Positions 16,328 to 25,526 of a stretch of DNA of 64,000 bases are shown here, piece by piece; positions within the stretch are counted from its first letter, which is position 1; every line of letters begins with the position of its first letter. The notes under the pieces are model-generated. The model did not search any database. It saw only the letters and a list, made by a program, of their open reading frames with translations, and was not told where the DNA came from. The stretch lies in NCBI GenBank assembly GCA_037384425.1, contig JARROA010000028.1:1-64000 (forward strand), given 5' to 3'. The DNA comes from Thiodiazotropha sp037384425. GTDB taxonomy: Bacteria; Pseudomonadota; Gammaproteobacteria; Chromatiales; Chromatiaceae. The position numbers and the translations under genes were made by a program.

Positions 16328-16408
16328 ATATTTGCTTGTCTAACTTAGCGTTACGTCAATTTACTGAGAACGTTCATCACACTCACGTCTACATCTTCTT
16401 CGTTACAC

Positions 16409-17308
16409 TCACCAGACGATCTGCACTACAGCACCAATGGACACCAGGAGCGGGGTCAACAGAGTGACCACCACATTCTTGCCGAGAAAGGGGACCAGCT
16501 GGGCCACATCCCCCCGATACCGGGACACCCCCCTAAAGACCTGATAGGTGAGACCGAGGGTCAAGAGACCCAGCAGCACACCCGCCGGCAACAGGCCGCT
16601 GATAACACCGAGCGGCAGGGTCAAATAGGCCAACATGGCGAAACTCAGAAAAAGCCAGGCGTTGCGTTGCGGATTCAATGCGATAGCGAAGTTGTCTCTA
16701 CCAACACTGCGATCGGCTTCCACATCGGGAAGTTGATTCAGAAGCAGCAGGTTGTTGACCAGAAAGAACGGGATCAACGACAGCAGTATGGCGACGCCAC
16801 TATAGATACCGGTCAGCGCATAGTGGGTTCCGACCACCATCAGAGGACCGAACCCGAGTCCCGGCGCGATCAGGACCAGAAAACGGTTGCGATTGATCCA
16901 GCCCGTATAGAAAACGATGATGACCACTCCAAGCAAACCGATCGGAACCAGCCCCCAACCGACGTGCTGCATGAGAAACAGGCCACAGGCTATGGTGATG
17001 GCCAGGGAGCCGATACCGAGCAACAGCGCCTGGATAGCCAACCGGGGCTGCATCACCAGGGTACCGCTGCCGCCGCTGAAAGGGGTCTTTTCGGTCTTGA
17101 AGTCGAGACCGGATTGAAAGTCAGCGTACTCATTGAGGGAATTGACGCTGACATGAGCCATCAAGGCACCCAGCATGACCACACCGAATACACTCCATGC
17201 CACGGGTGCACCGGTCACCAATACGCTGATCAGTCCCAGCGAGATGCAGATCGGTGTCAGGATCAGGAAATTGGGGCGGGTGACGCCTACAACGGGAAAT
17301 GGGGTCAT
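16409..17308 (-). CDS. UbiA-family prenyltransferase (MenA-like)
   Basis: A 299-residue membrane enzyme with about eight or nine helices. The two Asp-rich motifs of UbiA prenyltransferases are recognisable: NSLNEYADFQSGLD near residues 56-69 and NQLPDVEADRSVGR near 191-204. These bind Mg-prenyl diphosphate. The GGSGTLV stretch after the first motif resembles MenA (1,4-dihydroxy-2-naphthoate prenyltransferase) more than UbiA proper. The first motif has Asn/Glu where classic enzymes have Asp, so the substrate is uncertain. It may serve menaquinone synthesis, relevant to menaquinol-linked N2O respiration. Confidence 0.75.
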   Translation of the reverse strand: MTPFPVVGVTRPNFLILTPICISLGLISVLVTGAPVAWSVFGVVMLGALMAHVSVNSLNEYADFQSGLDFKTEKTPFSGGSGTLVMQPRLAIQALLLGIGSLAITIACGLFLMQHVGWGLVPIGLLGVVIIVFYTGWINRNRFLVLIAPGLGFGPLMVVGTHYALTGIYSGVAILLSLIPFFLVNNLLLLNQLPDVEADRSVGRDNFAIALNPQRNAWLFLSFAMLAYLTLPLGVISGLLPAGVLLGLLTLGLTYQVFRGVSRYRGDVAQLVPFLGKNVVVTLLTPLLVSIGAVVQIVW

Positions 17309-17494
17309 CGAGCTTCTCTTTGTTTTGCATCAGGTCCTACAGCCTACTGCAAATCGTCGGGCATCAAAACCTCGAGGATCCATTTCGGCCACCCTGTATG
17401 CGCCTGGCATTAGAGCGCAGATTCCGGTGCCTGGGCTTGATCGATATCAAGACCGCATAACCCTGTTTTTGATGCCGCCATAGGGGACGCGCTT

Positions 17495-18208
17495 TCAGTC
17501 GGACGGCGGCATCAGCTCTGGGGGAACATCGATGGCATCGCTCAATTCCACCGACCGCAGATGCGCATTGACGAAGCGGGCGCCGGTTAGTCTCGCCTGA
17601 TTGAAAACCGTCTCATCCAGAGTGGCTCCGTTCAACAGCGATCCGCTGAGGTCCGCCCGGGTGAAGTTGGCCTGCTCGAGTGCAGCCCCGGTCATGACGG
17701 CCTGGTGAATATGGGCCTGCGACAGGTCGCTACCGATGAGCACGGCTCTCAACATGAAGGCTTGATCGAAGTTGGCTGCCACCAGCCGGCTCTCCTCCAT
17801 GACGATATCTTTCATGTTCGCGCGACCGAACTGACTTTCGTCCCCCTGAACCCGATTCAGGCTGGCTCCGAAGAGATTGGCGCGCTGGAAAACCGCCCGA
17901 TCAATCCGGGCCCCATCCAGATTGGCATGAAAAAGGTCGGCCGTGGTGAAGTCTGCCCCGAGGGCCTGGCAGTTCTCGAGCCTGGCCCATTTCAGATCGG
18001 CGCCCTCGAGTTTTGCCTGGTTGAGGCTGCAATCCGACAAATTGGCGTTTTGCAGATTGACGCCACGCAGATCACTTCCGCTCATATCACTCCCAGCCAT
18101 CGACCTGCCACTGAAATCGCAGTGTCGATAGTCATGGGAGGGTGCCGGTGAGTGACAATCGCCTTTCGGCAGTTCGCCATCGATGCCGGCCATGGCCTGG
18201 GATGTCAT
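17495..18208 (-). CDS. pentapeptide-repeat protein
   Basis: From about residue 30 of this product onward, almost every fifth residue is Leu or Phe within A(D/N)LxG-type repeats (for example SDLRGVNLQNANLSD), predicting a right-handed quadrilateral beta-helix of about 35 pentapeptides. Such proteins can mimic DNA or act as periplasmic scaffolds. The start is unclear: the frame stays open upstream into the chemoreceptor gene on the same strand. A hydrophobic, signal-like stretch (WILVSSLL) just before the ATG at 18208 has no standard start codon ahead of it except a distant one inside the upstream gene. The ATG at 18208 was chosen conservatively. Confidence 0.7.
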   Translation of the reverse strand: MTSQAMAGIDGELPKGDCHSPAPSHDYRHCDFSGRSMAGSDMSGSDLRGVNLQNANLSDCSLNQAKLEGADLKWARLENCQALGADFTTADLFHANLDGARIDRAVFQRANLFGASLNRVQGDESQFGRANMKDIVMEESRLVAANFDQAFMLRAVLIGSDLSQAHIHQAVMTGAALEQANFTRADLSGSLLNGATLDETVFNQARLTGARFVNAHLRSVELSDAIDVPPELMPPSD

Positions 18209-18278
18209 CAGCAAGCTGCTGACGAGTATCCAGGCTGGGCTGGGGCGGGCTGAATGGCCTGCTTTGCAGGCGCTGTCG

Positions 18279-20612
18279 TTACAGTCCGCTGACCTTGAAC
18301 TGGCCGATAAGAGCCTTGAGATCGTCACCGAGACGCGCCAGCATCTGGCTCGAAGTTGCGGTCTGTTCCGCACCGGTAGCCGTACTCTGGGCAACCTGAT
18401 GGATGTTATCCACATTTCGGCTGATCTCTTCGGTCACCGATGCCTGCTCTTCCGTCGCGCTGGCGATCTGAGTGCTCATGTCGAGCAGTTGATGTACCGC
18501 ATGCTCGATCTCCATGAACGCCTGCTCGGTCTTTTCGGTGAGCTCAACGGTGGTGGCGATATCCTCGTTGTTTTCCTGCAGCATACGCGTGGTCTGCTGA
18601 CTGCGGTTCTGCAGTGATTCGATGATATCACGGATCTCTTCCGTCGATTCCTGCGTGCGTTGAGCCAGCACTCTCACTTCATCCGCCACCACGGCGAAAC
18701 CTCTGCCCTGCTCTCCCGCGCGCGCCGCCTCAATGGCCGCGTTCAGAGCCAGCAGGTTGGTCTGCTCGGCGATGCCGCGAATGACATCCAGCACAGTACC
18801 GACCTTGGTGCTGTCCTGCTGCAAGGCTTCGACCACTGACTGGGATTCACTCATGCGATGGGACAGCTGCTGAATGGCCGAGCTGTTGCTCTGCAAGACG
18901 GTTTTGCCCGAGTCGACCTGGGAGCCGGCCTGCCTCGCCGCGTCGGCGGTGGCGTTGGTGTTCTCGGCCACATCCTTGACCGTGGCGCTCATCTCCTCGA
19001 TGGCGGTGGCGACCTGTTGGATTTCGCTCTGCTGCTGTTCGACCCCCTGCCGCGTGTCGCGGGTGATCATGGAGAGTTCTTCCGAAGCGGTGGCCAACTC
19101 GTCGGTGGAGTGACCGACCTGAGCCATGATGCCGTCCAGCTTGGTGACGAAGGTGTTGAAGGCGCCGGCCAGCTGGCCAAGCTCATCCTTCGAACGCTCA
19201 TCCAGGCGAACCGTAAGATCACCCGAACCGGACGAGATATCCCTCATGGATGCGACGATTCGCTCCAGCGGCCGTGCCAGCTGGACACTGAAGAACCATC
19301 CCAGCGTACCGCTGCCGATGAGGAGCACGACCCCCACGCCCACCATCATATAGATGATGTCATGGTGCAACTCGTAAGCGGAGGCATAGGCCTCGGCCTG
19401 GTCGATCTCGGCCAGTATCGCCCATTTCAGGCCGTTGATTTCAATCGGCTTGTAGGCTGACAGCACCGGCACACCCCGATAGTCATCGAAGACATCGAAA
19501 CCGGTGGTGCCGTTGATCGCCTGCTGCGCGCCGGGAGATTTCACCGACTGCAGGCCGATCACCGTCTCCTTGGCGCGGATGGCATCCAGGGTCGCGGCAT
19601 TCATGCCGGCGTCGCCGACCGCTTTCAGGAAACCATCGGGATCCTCCAGCCAGAAGCGGCTCTGGCTGCGCATCGTGTGGTCGCTGCCGATGAGATAGGT
19701 CTCACCGCTCTCGCCGAGACCCGACTCCTGCCATTTGCCGTCACCCGTCATCACCTGGTTGATTCTGTCGATGGGCAGTTGGAAGGCGATCACCCCAACC
19801 CGCTCGCCGTCGACGAATACCGGTGTGGCGATGAAGGCTGCCGGATCGTTATAGGATGGCAGATAGGGTGCGAAGTCGGTCAGAAAAACCGAACCCTCGT
19901 TGAGCGTCATCGCTCCCCGATAGGCTTCGGCCAAACCCGAATCCGCGAACGGGCCACTCTTCAACGAGGTGGCAAAATCGAGCTCCTTGAACACCGAATA
20001 GACGACATTGCCGCTCTCGCCATCGATCAGAAAGATGTCGTAATAACCGAAGCGCTGCTGAAGTTCCCTGAATGCGGGATGATAGAGCGCATGGATCCGC
20101 GAATAGCTGCTGCCGTCCGGACTCTCTACGAGTTGGTCCTTGCTCCCGAGCGGATTGGGATTGCCCTGGATATAGAGCTGTTGAAATACCAGACCGGCGT
20201 CACCGAGCTTATTCACCAGCGGCTCTGTAGCGACCGACTCACCGTTGTTTCTTCGCTTGAACTCGGCCAGGAACTGATTGGCGTAATAGCCTTTAACTGC
20301 AGTACGCGCCTGGTCTCCACTCAGCATCATTTCATTGAGCAGACCCCGAAAGCCGACAGAAAACCTTTGGATGGCGTCGATGGTCATGCGATCCTTGGCA
20401 TAGGCCAATGCCTGATCACGCATGGTATGGAAATAGTTGACGATCTGATTGCCGCGATCCTCACGCAGCGCGGTCAAGCGGGAACGCGCCTGCTCCTCGA
20501 GCGCGACTTCAGCGTGATTGGTAGCGTAGAGTCCGATGAGCACACCGGCCAGTAAGGCGGGAACCAGAGCAAGCAGTACACTACCGAAACGGAGCTTTGT
20601 TTTTATCAACAT
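18279..20612 (-). CDS. methyl-accepting chemotaxis protein with dCACHE sensor
   Basis: 777 residues. TM1 near residues 10-32, a large periplasmic sensor of about 390 residues with the two-lobed dCACHE_1 pattern (AFIATPVFVDGERVGVIAFQL and later GLKWAILAEIDQAEA), TM2 near 420-442, HAMP about 445-498, and a cytoplasmic signalling domain with the conserved tip IAEQTNLLALNAAIEAARAGEQGRGFAVVADEVR. It signals through CheA/CheW to the flagellar motor; the ligand is unknown. A sigma-28-type promoter is found about 65 bases upstream. No che genes are near, so this is a dispersed receptor. Confidence 0.95.
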   Translation of the reverse strand: MLIKTKLRFGSVLLALVPALLAGVLIGLYATNHAEVALEEQARSRLTALREDRGNQIVNYFHTMRDQALAYAKDRMTIDAIQRFSVGFRGLLNEMMLSGDQARTAVKGYYANQFLAEFKRRNNGESVATEPLVNKLGDAGLVFQQLYIQGNPNPLGSKDQLVESPDGSSYSRIHALYHPAFRELQQRFGYYDIFLIDGESGNVVYSVFKELDFATSLKSGPFADSGLAEAYRGAMTLNEGSVFLTDFAPYLPSYNDPAAFIATPVFVDGERVGVIAFQLPIDRINQVMTGDGKWQESGLGESGETYLIGSDHTMRSQSRFWLEDPDGFLKAVGDAGMNAATLDAIRAKETVIGLQSVKSPGAQQAINGTTGFDVFDDYRGVPVLSAYKPIEINGLKWAILAEIDQAEAYASAYELHHDIIYMMVGVGVVLLIGSGTLGWFFSVQLARPLERIVASMRDISSGSGDLTVRLDERSKDELGQLAGAFNTFVTKLDGIMAQVGHSTDELATASEELSMITRDTRQGVEQQQSEIQQVATAIEEMSATVKDVAENTNATADAARQAGSQVDSGKTVLQSNSSAIQQLSHRMSESQSVVEALQQDSTKVGTVLDVIRGIAEQTNLLALNAAIEAARAGEQGRGFAVVADEVRVLAQRTQESTEEIRDIIESLQNRSQQTTRMLQENNEDIATTVELTEKTEQAFMEIEHAVHQLLDMSTQIASATEEQASVTEEISRNVDNIHQVAQSTATGAEQTATSSQMLARLGDDLKALIGQFKVSGL

Positions 20613-20675
20613 GGGAACGACCTTTCAGATACGCTGGTGTTCCCTCTACCAAGAACTTATGCATCCACACGAAGG

Positions 20676-20702
20676 CTGTCGGCATCGGTATTGATAACTT
20701 TA
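20676..20702 (-). promoter_or_regulatory. sigma-28 (FliA) type promoter for the chemoreceptor
   Basis: On the minus strand, TAAAGTTA, an 11-base spacer and GCCGACAG closely match the FliA consensus TAAAGTTT-N11-GCCGATAA. The -10 end is about 64 bases upstream of the chemoreceptor ATG. It implies expression with the late flagellar regulon and hence a motile host. Confidence 0.7.
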
Positions 20703-20838
20703 GATCTGGCTTGTTGAATGACATCAATACACACAGCGGGAATTAAATGAGAAGCCTGATTTCCGTTGAAGACCTATACTTCACCCTGTCGTCATAAAAA
20801 AAGGTTATAACAAGCAGCATACCCACTTGGAGGTATTT

Positions 20839-22137
20839 ATGGTTGGCCGACACTACACCCTGACGGATGCCACTTCCAGCGAATCGATTGAATTGCCCAT
20901 AGTCGAAGGCACGCAAGGACCGCAAGCGGTCGATGTAAGCCAGCTCTATCGAAACGGCGGCATCTTCACCTATGACCCGGGATTCATGTCGACCGCCAGT
21001 TGTGAGAGCAGCATCACCTATATCGATGGCGAAGCCGGGGTTCTGCAGTACCGTGGCTATCCCATCGAACAGCTGGCCGAACACTCCAGTTTTCTCGAAG
21101 TGGCCTATTTGCTGCTCTACGGAGAACTTCCGAATGCCCTGCAATTGCAGGAGTTCGACCACATCGTCACCTACCACACCATGCTCAACGAGACCCTGAA
21201 GAATTTCTATAACGGTTTCCATCACGATGCACACCCGATGGCGATCATGGTCGGTGTGGTGGGCTCGCTTTCGGCCTTCTATCACGACTCGATCGATATC
21301 GGCGACCCACGGCACCGGGAGATCTCGGCGCACCGGCTGTTCGCCAAGATGCCCACCATCGCGGCGGCCAGCTATAAACACAACATCAGCGAGCCCATCG
21401 TCTACCCCAGGAATAAACTCTCATACTGCGCCAACTTTCTGCACATGATGTTCTCGACACCCAAGGAACCCTACGAAGTAGATCCCATCGCAGAGAAGGC
21501 GCTCGATCTGCTGTTTATTCTGCACGCTGATCACGAACAGAACGCCAGCACCTCGACCGTACGCCTGGCGGGCAGTTCCCAGGCCAATCCCTACGCCTGC
21601 ATCGCCGCCGGTATCGCCTCCCTCTGGGGGCCGGCCCACGGGGGAGCCAACGAAGCGGTGCTCAACATGCTGACGGAGATCGGAGACGTCTCGCAGATCG
21701 ATAAATACATCGCCAAGGCCAAGGACAAGAACGACAGTTTCCGCCTCATGGGATTCGGCCACCGGGTCTACAAGAACTTCGACCCACGCGCCGACATTCT
21801 GCGAAAAATGGCCAGTGATGTGCTAGAGAAACTGGCCGACAGTAACAATCCTCTGTTTGAACTCGCCCTCAAACTGGAAGAGATCGCGCTCCACGACAGC
21901 TACTTCGTCGAGAAAAAGCTCTATCCCAATGTCGATTTCTACTCGGGCATCATCTATCGGGCACTCGGCATACCCAACAACATGTTCACGGTGATGTTCG
22001 CCATCGGTCGCACCATCGGCTGGGTCGCCCACTGGATGGAGATGATGAGTGACCCGCAACAAAAGATCGGTCGTCCGCGTCAGATCTACAAAGGGGCGAC
22101 ACGTCGTGACTATGTACGCCTCGATGAGCGGAGCTGA
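20839..22137 (+). CDS. gltA: citrate synthase (type II)
   Basis: Condenses oxaloacetate and acetyl-CoA into citrate, the first step of the TCA cycle. About 432 residues from the ATG at 20839, which has a good Shine-Dalgarno (GGAGG at 20829-20833). A TTG four codons earlier lies on that site and was rejected. Family marks: FDPGFMSTASCESSITYIDG early, GYPIEQLAE, AHGGANEAVL with catalytic His, GFGHRVYKNFDPRA with the second catalytic His and substrate Arg, and a closing GRPRQIYKG. Length fits hexameric, NADH-sensitive Gram-negative enzymes. Confidence 0.95.
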   Translation: MVGRHYTLTDATSSESIELPIVEGTQGPQAVDVSQLYRNGGIFTYDPGFMSTASCESSITYIDGEAGVLQYRGYPIEQLAEHSSFLEVAYLLLYGELPNALQLQEFDHIVTYHTMLNETLKNFYNGFHHDAHPMAIMVGVVGSLSAFYHDSIDIGDPRHREISAHRLFAKMPTIAAASYKHNISEPIVYPRNKLSYCANFLHMMFSTPKEPYEVDPIAEKALDLLFILHADHEQNASTSTVRLAGSSQANPYACIAAGIASLWGPAHGGANEAVLNMLTEIGDVSQIDKYIAKAKDKNDSFRLMGFGHRVYKNFDPRADILRKMASDVLEKLADSNNPLFELALKLEEIALHDSYFVEKKLYPNVDFYSGIIYRALGIPNNMFTVMFAIGRTIGWVAHWMEMMSDPQQKIGRPRQIYKGATRRDYVRLDERS

Positions 22138-22160
22138 TCCTGCGTCGCGATCGAATCCGC

Positions 22161-23306
22161 ATGACCGGCCTGCGCGGCATCTTCAGCGAATTCTCCGGCG
22201 CCTTCGCCGATCTGGGGACCTTTCTCCCGATCGTCCTGGCCATACTGTCGCTGCATCAGATGGACCCGAGCGGGCTGTTGCTGGGATTCGGCATTTTCGC
22301 CCTAGCCGTCGCCGTGATCTACCGGCGACCCGTGCCGGTACAGCCGATGAAGGTGGTAGCGGCTGTTGTCATAACCAGCCAGCTTTCAGCGGCGATGATC
22401 GCCGCCACGGGACTGCTGATCGGTGGCGTGCTGCTGATACTGGGGTGCTTGGGCTGGATCAACCGACTGGCGGAAAAAGTGCCGCAGACGCTGCTGCAGG
22501 GCATCCAGATGGGAGTCGGTCTCTATCTCGCCTGGGCCGGTCTGAAACTCATGTCGGATCAATGGATGATCGGGCTCACACTGTTTCTGATCGTGTTGAT
22601 ACTGCAAAGGACGCGTTTGAGCAGTTATGTAGTATTGGGTATTGTCATCGGCTTCGCTGCCTGGTCTCTGTTTTCCGAGGCACAGAGTCCGACACTGAAT
22701 CCCGGTATCTACTGGCCACAGCCGGTCGCTATTCATCTACAAGACCTGTGGCAGGCAACCACCGATGTGCTGCTGCCGCAGCTGGCGTTGACCCTGACCA
22801 ACGCCGTGTTGGCGACAGCCGCCATTGCCAGCGATCTGTTCCCCGCTGATCGCGCACGCATAACACCACAGCGACTGGCCCTCTCCACCGGTGGACTGAA
22901 CCTGCTGTTAGCGCCTTTCGGCGCTTTTCCCATGTGTCACGGTGCCGGTGGACTGGTGGTGCAACACCGCTTTGGCGCTCGCACTGGCCTGGCACCGGCG
23001 ATCTTCGGCCTCAGCTGTCTTGCCCTGGGTCTGTTTCTCGGCCCCGATGCGCTGAAACTACTCGAACTGCTGCCGCTCCCGGCAGTTGGTGCCCTATTGG
23101 CCGTGGCCGGCATCCATCTGGCGCTGAGCAGAAAACTGCTGCACACGGAGGGTCGGCGCCTGGCAGTGATCCTGACTACCGCCCTCGGCTGCGTGCTTTT
23201 CAATGTTGCTGTGGGACTTGTCATCGGTCTGCTCGCCGAGTTTCTACGACGGCTTTACGATAAACAGCGTCAAACCAAGCCATCAAACAAGAATGGCATT
23301 TACTGA
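22161..23306 (+). CDS. MOT1-type molybdate (or sulfate) transporter
   Basis: 381 residues with ten or more hydrophobic helices. Two signatures of the MFS_MOT1 family are present: SGAFADLGTFLP near residues 12-23 and RPVPVQPMKVVAAVV near 56-70, each matched by a weaker second-half repeat (GAFPMCHGAGGLVVQHRFGAR near 255). MOT1 proteins import molybdate with high affinity in plants and bacteria. A supply role for the Mo/W enzymes in this window is likely but unproved. It follows citrate synthase by 23 bases, so they might be cotranscribed. Confidence 0.8.
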   Translation: MTGLRGIFSEFSGAFADLGTFLPIVLAILSLHQMDPSGLLLGFGIFALAVAVIYRRPVPVQPMKVVAAVVITSQLSAAMIAATGLLIGGVLLILGCLGWINRLAEKVPQTLLQGIQMGVGLYLAWAGLKLMSDQWMIGLTLFLIVLILQRTRLSSYVVLGIVIGFAAWSLFSEAQSPTLNPGIYWPQPVAIHLQDLWQATTDVLLPQLALTLTNAVLATAAIASDLFPADRARITPQRLALSTGGLNLLLAPFGAFPMCHGAGGLVVQHRFGARTGLAPAIFGLSCLALGLFLGPDALKLLELLPLPAVGALLAVAGIHLALSRKLLHTEGRRLAVILTTALGCVLFNVAVGLVIGLLAEFLRRLYDKQRQTKPSNKNGIY

Positions 23307-23451
23307 TCAGAAAGTAAGAGCTGCTCCGGACTGCCTCATGGCGTAGGTTGCGGTTTGCCGCGCCCGAAGGAAGTGCCCTTGGGGTGCACCGAAACACAGT
23401 ATAAATAAGTGCCATTTCTATCAGACTAGGCACTCGACCTACCGATGCCGC

Positions 23452-23880
23452 TCACTCCACCGTGATGGTGACCGGCTCGGAAATCAGTGGCGGTGAAAAC
23501 GGGATGTGATCCTTGTCGCCCATGATCAACTGCAACCGATGCTCACCGGGCGGAAGCGTCAACTCGACCTCGGTCTGGCCAGCGCCGAAATGCCGGTGCC
23601 GCTCATCGCTCGGCAAAGGCTGCGTCAGGTCGGGCAGCTTCATGACATCGATCATCAGATGGTGATGACCGGTATTGGGTTTGTCGATACCGGCAGGAGC
23701 GACCCCCATGCCGCTCAAGCCGAACTGTACCCTGACAGGATTGCTCACTACGGCACCCTGCTGGGGAGAGATGATGTAGACCCTTGCACCCTCAGGAGCG
23801 GGCGTGGCTGCCAATAGTTGCGCTTCGACCCAGAGGCACAACAGCACTGCAAGGATAGTACGCGGAAGTTTTCTGAACAT
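23452..23880 (-). CDS. DUF4399 secreted protein
   Basis: The ATG at 23880 gives about 142 residues starting MFRKLP, with a signal peptide (cleavage near ATPA at residue 26). The mature part has the DUF4399 pattern: VYIISPQQGAVVSNPVRVQFGL, GHHHLMIDV, then LPPGEHRLQLIMGDKDHIP and a final SEPVTITV strand. The His-rich segments are conserved in the family, whose function is unknown; a periplasmic metal-binding role is possible. The frame extends 24 codons further upstream but without a second signal. A monocistronic gene between a transporter and the fdh operon end. Confidence 0.8.
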   Translation of the reverse strand: MFRKLPRTILAVLLCLWVEAQLLAATPAPEGARVYIISPQQGAVVSNPVRVQFGLSGMGVAPAGIDKPNTGHHHLMIDVMKLPDLTQPLPSDERHRHFGAGQTEVELTLPPGEHRLQLIMGDKDHIPFSPPLISEPVTITVE

Positions 23881-24149
23881 GAGAGCCTCCGGTGTAAAGA
23901 GACCGCGGACGTCTGTGTGACAGGTTCGATAAGTACAGCACAAGACGGACATCAGAGACCCTCGGCTTTTCGTGCAAATGCGGTGACCGGATCAATCGAA
24001 GACGCTGGCAGACGTTTCTCCCACCGCCATGCCGAAGAAAGGGTGACCAGGTTGAGGTGTATCGCTCAGGGGTTCCGATACCGATGCGATTCGGCAGCAA
24101 ACCACTGCGGTCGCACACGGTCCCACGACCTGCTCGATATCGATGGGAG

Positions 24150-25415
24150 TCAGACTTTCTTGGTGACCAGATGCTCGGCCAACAGCTCTGTCAGGCTGAC
24201 CACTTCGGTCTCCATCTCATAGTGCTCCAGCCCCTCTTCCAGAATGATGCGGCAGTTGGCGCAGGCGGTGACCAGAGTGTTGACGCCCAGCTCCTCCAAT
24301 TGGCTCTTCTTGCGTTTGAAGGCCTCGAGCCTGAGCGCCTCGGCGCGCTCGTTGGCGCTGACGCCACCACCGCCTCCGCAGCACCAGTTCATGACACCAT
24401 GGTCGCGCATTTCGGTAAAGTGGTCGGTGAAACTGTTGAGCAGGTTGCGTGGCTGCTCTATCACACCGCCGCGCCTCACGATCTGACAGGGATCGTGCAG
24501 CGTCATCGGTGTGTGGTCGACACCCTCGAGCTGAATTCGCCCTTGCGCCTTGAGTTGCTCCAACAATTCCAGAATATGCACCACCTCGAATTTATAGGGG
24601 CGGCCGATCAGATTGGGCCCCTCCCAGCGGATGGCGGTATAGGCGTGTCCGCACTCGGGGCTGATGACATACTTCACGCCCAGCTCTTCGGCCGCGTTGA
24701 CGACACGCCCCACGAGCTCGGCCGCCGCCTCCTGGTTGCCGATCTGAATGCCGCTGTTGGTCGCCTCGTAGGCCTTGCTGCTGATGGTCCAGGTGACCCC
24801 TGCCACCTCGAAGATACGCGCCAGGCTCTGGATGAACTCGGGAAAGTTGATGATCTCCATGGATGAGAAGATGGTCATGTAGTCGACGCCGGCCTGGTCT
24901 ACCGGGATTTTCAGCCCGGTCTCCTTCTCCACATTCGCCAGCGCCGCGGAGAGTGTCTTGTAGGTGACGCCCATGGGGCTGCCGAGGGTCAAGGCGCGAT
25001 GGGTGGCCTCTTTCATGCCGTCGGGCGCATAGCCGGCAACGGAGAAACCTTCACGGATCTTGCGGATCATATAGGTGATGTCGTTGCCTACGGGACAGAC
25101 CATGGAACAACGTCCGCACAGGGTACAGCTGTCGTAGACCAGCTTTTCCCAGTCGGCGAAATCCTCCTCCGTGAGCGGCTTGGTCAACCCCATGGCCTTT
25201 CCGAGCTTGCCCCAGAAGGTATGCTCCTGGCGCCACAGCTTCTTCATCGGTTCGAGTTTGTGAATCGGCGTATAGCGGGGATCGTTGGTCTCGGTAAAGA
25301 AAAGACAGGCCTCGGCGCAGATACCGCAATGCACGCAACTCGAGAAGTAGGATGCGACCTTGGCATCGATCTGCTGCCCCATCACCTCAACACCACGTTC
25401 AAAAGCTTCGCTCAT
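24150..25415 (-). CDS. HdrD/DsrK-like iron-sulfur oxidoreductase in the fdh operon
   Basis: 421 residues. The N-terminal part has two [4Fe-4S] ferredoxin motifs (CVHCGICAEAC near residues 27-37 and CTLCGRCSMVCP near 98-109). The C-terminal part has two CCG-type domains (CGHAYTAI/DPCQIVRRGG and CCGGGGGVSANER followed by ACANCRIILEEG) that in HdrB/HdrD/DsrK bind a noncubane or related cluster used in two-electron disulfide-like chemistry. With the NarI-like cytochrome encoded just before it, it makes a DsrMK/HdrED-type pair. It is the last gene of the fdh series; a palindromic repeat lies in the 111-base gap. Confidence 0.85.
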   Translation of the reverse strand: MSEAFERGVEVMGQQIDAKVASYFSSCVHCGICAEACLFFTETNDPRYTPIHKLEPMKKLWRQEHTFWGKLGKAMGLTKPLTEEDFADWEKLVYDSCTLCGRCSMVCPVGNDITYMIRKIREGFSVAGYAPDGMKEATHRALTLGSPMGVTYKTLSAALANVEKETGLKIPVDQAGVDYMTIFSSMEIINFPEFIQSLARIFEVAGVTWTISSKAYEATNSGIQIGNQEAAAELVGRVVNAAEELGVKYVISPECGHAYTAIRWEGPNLIGRPYKFEVVHILELLEQLKAQGRIQLEGVDHTPMTLHDPCQIVRRGGVIEQPRNLLNSFTDHFTEMRDHGVMNWCCGGGGGVSANERAEALRLEAFKRKKSQLEELGVNTLVTACANCRIILEEGLEHYEMETEVVSLTELLAEHLVTKKV

Positions 25416-25451
25416 GGCTGCCTCTCCTCGGATTGCTCAGTCAGCGGATTT

Positions 25452-25510
25452 CGGTGCGGCAAGCCGCACCCTACACATCGATCACCCGTAGGGTGCGGCT
25501 TGCCGCACCG
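25452..25510. repeat. dispersed palindromic repeat, family B, copy 1
   Basis: CGGTGCGGCAAGCCGCACC and, 13 bases further on, its inverse GGTGCGGCTTGCCGCACCG, flanked by CTAC and GTAG. Each arm is itself palindromic (TGCGGC/GCCGCA). It lies between the NarI-like and HdrD-like genes. A degenerate copy is at 49690-49741 and a half-copy GGTTGCGGTTTGCCGCGCC around 23345. Confidence 0.8.
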
Positions 25511-25526
25511 TGTTGTCCGATGGATG

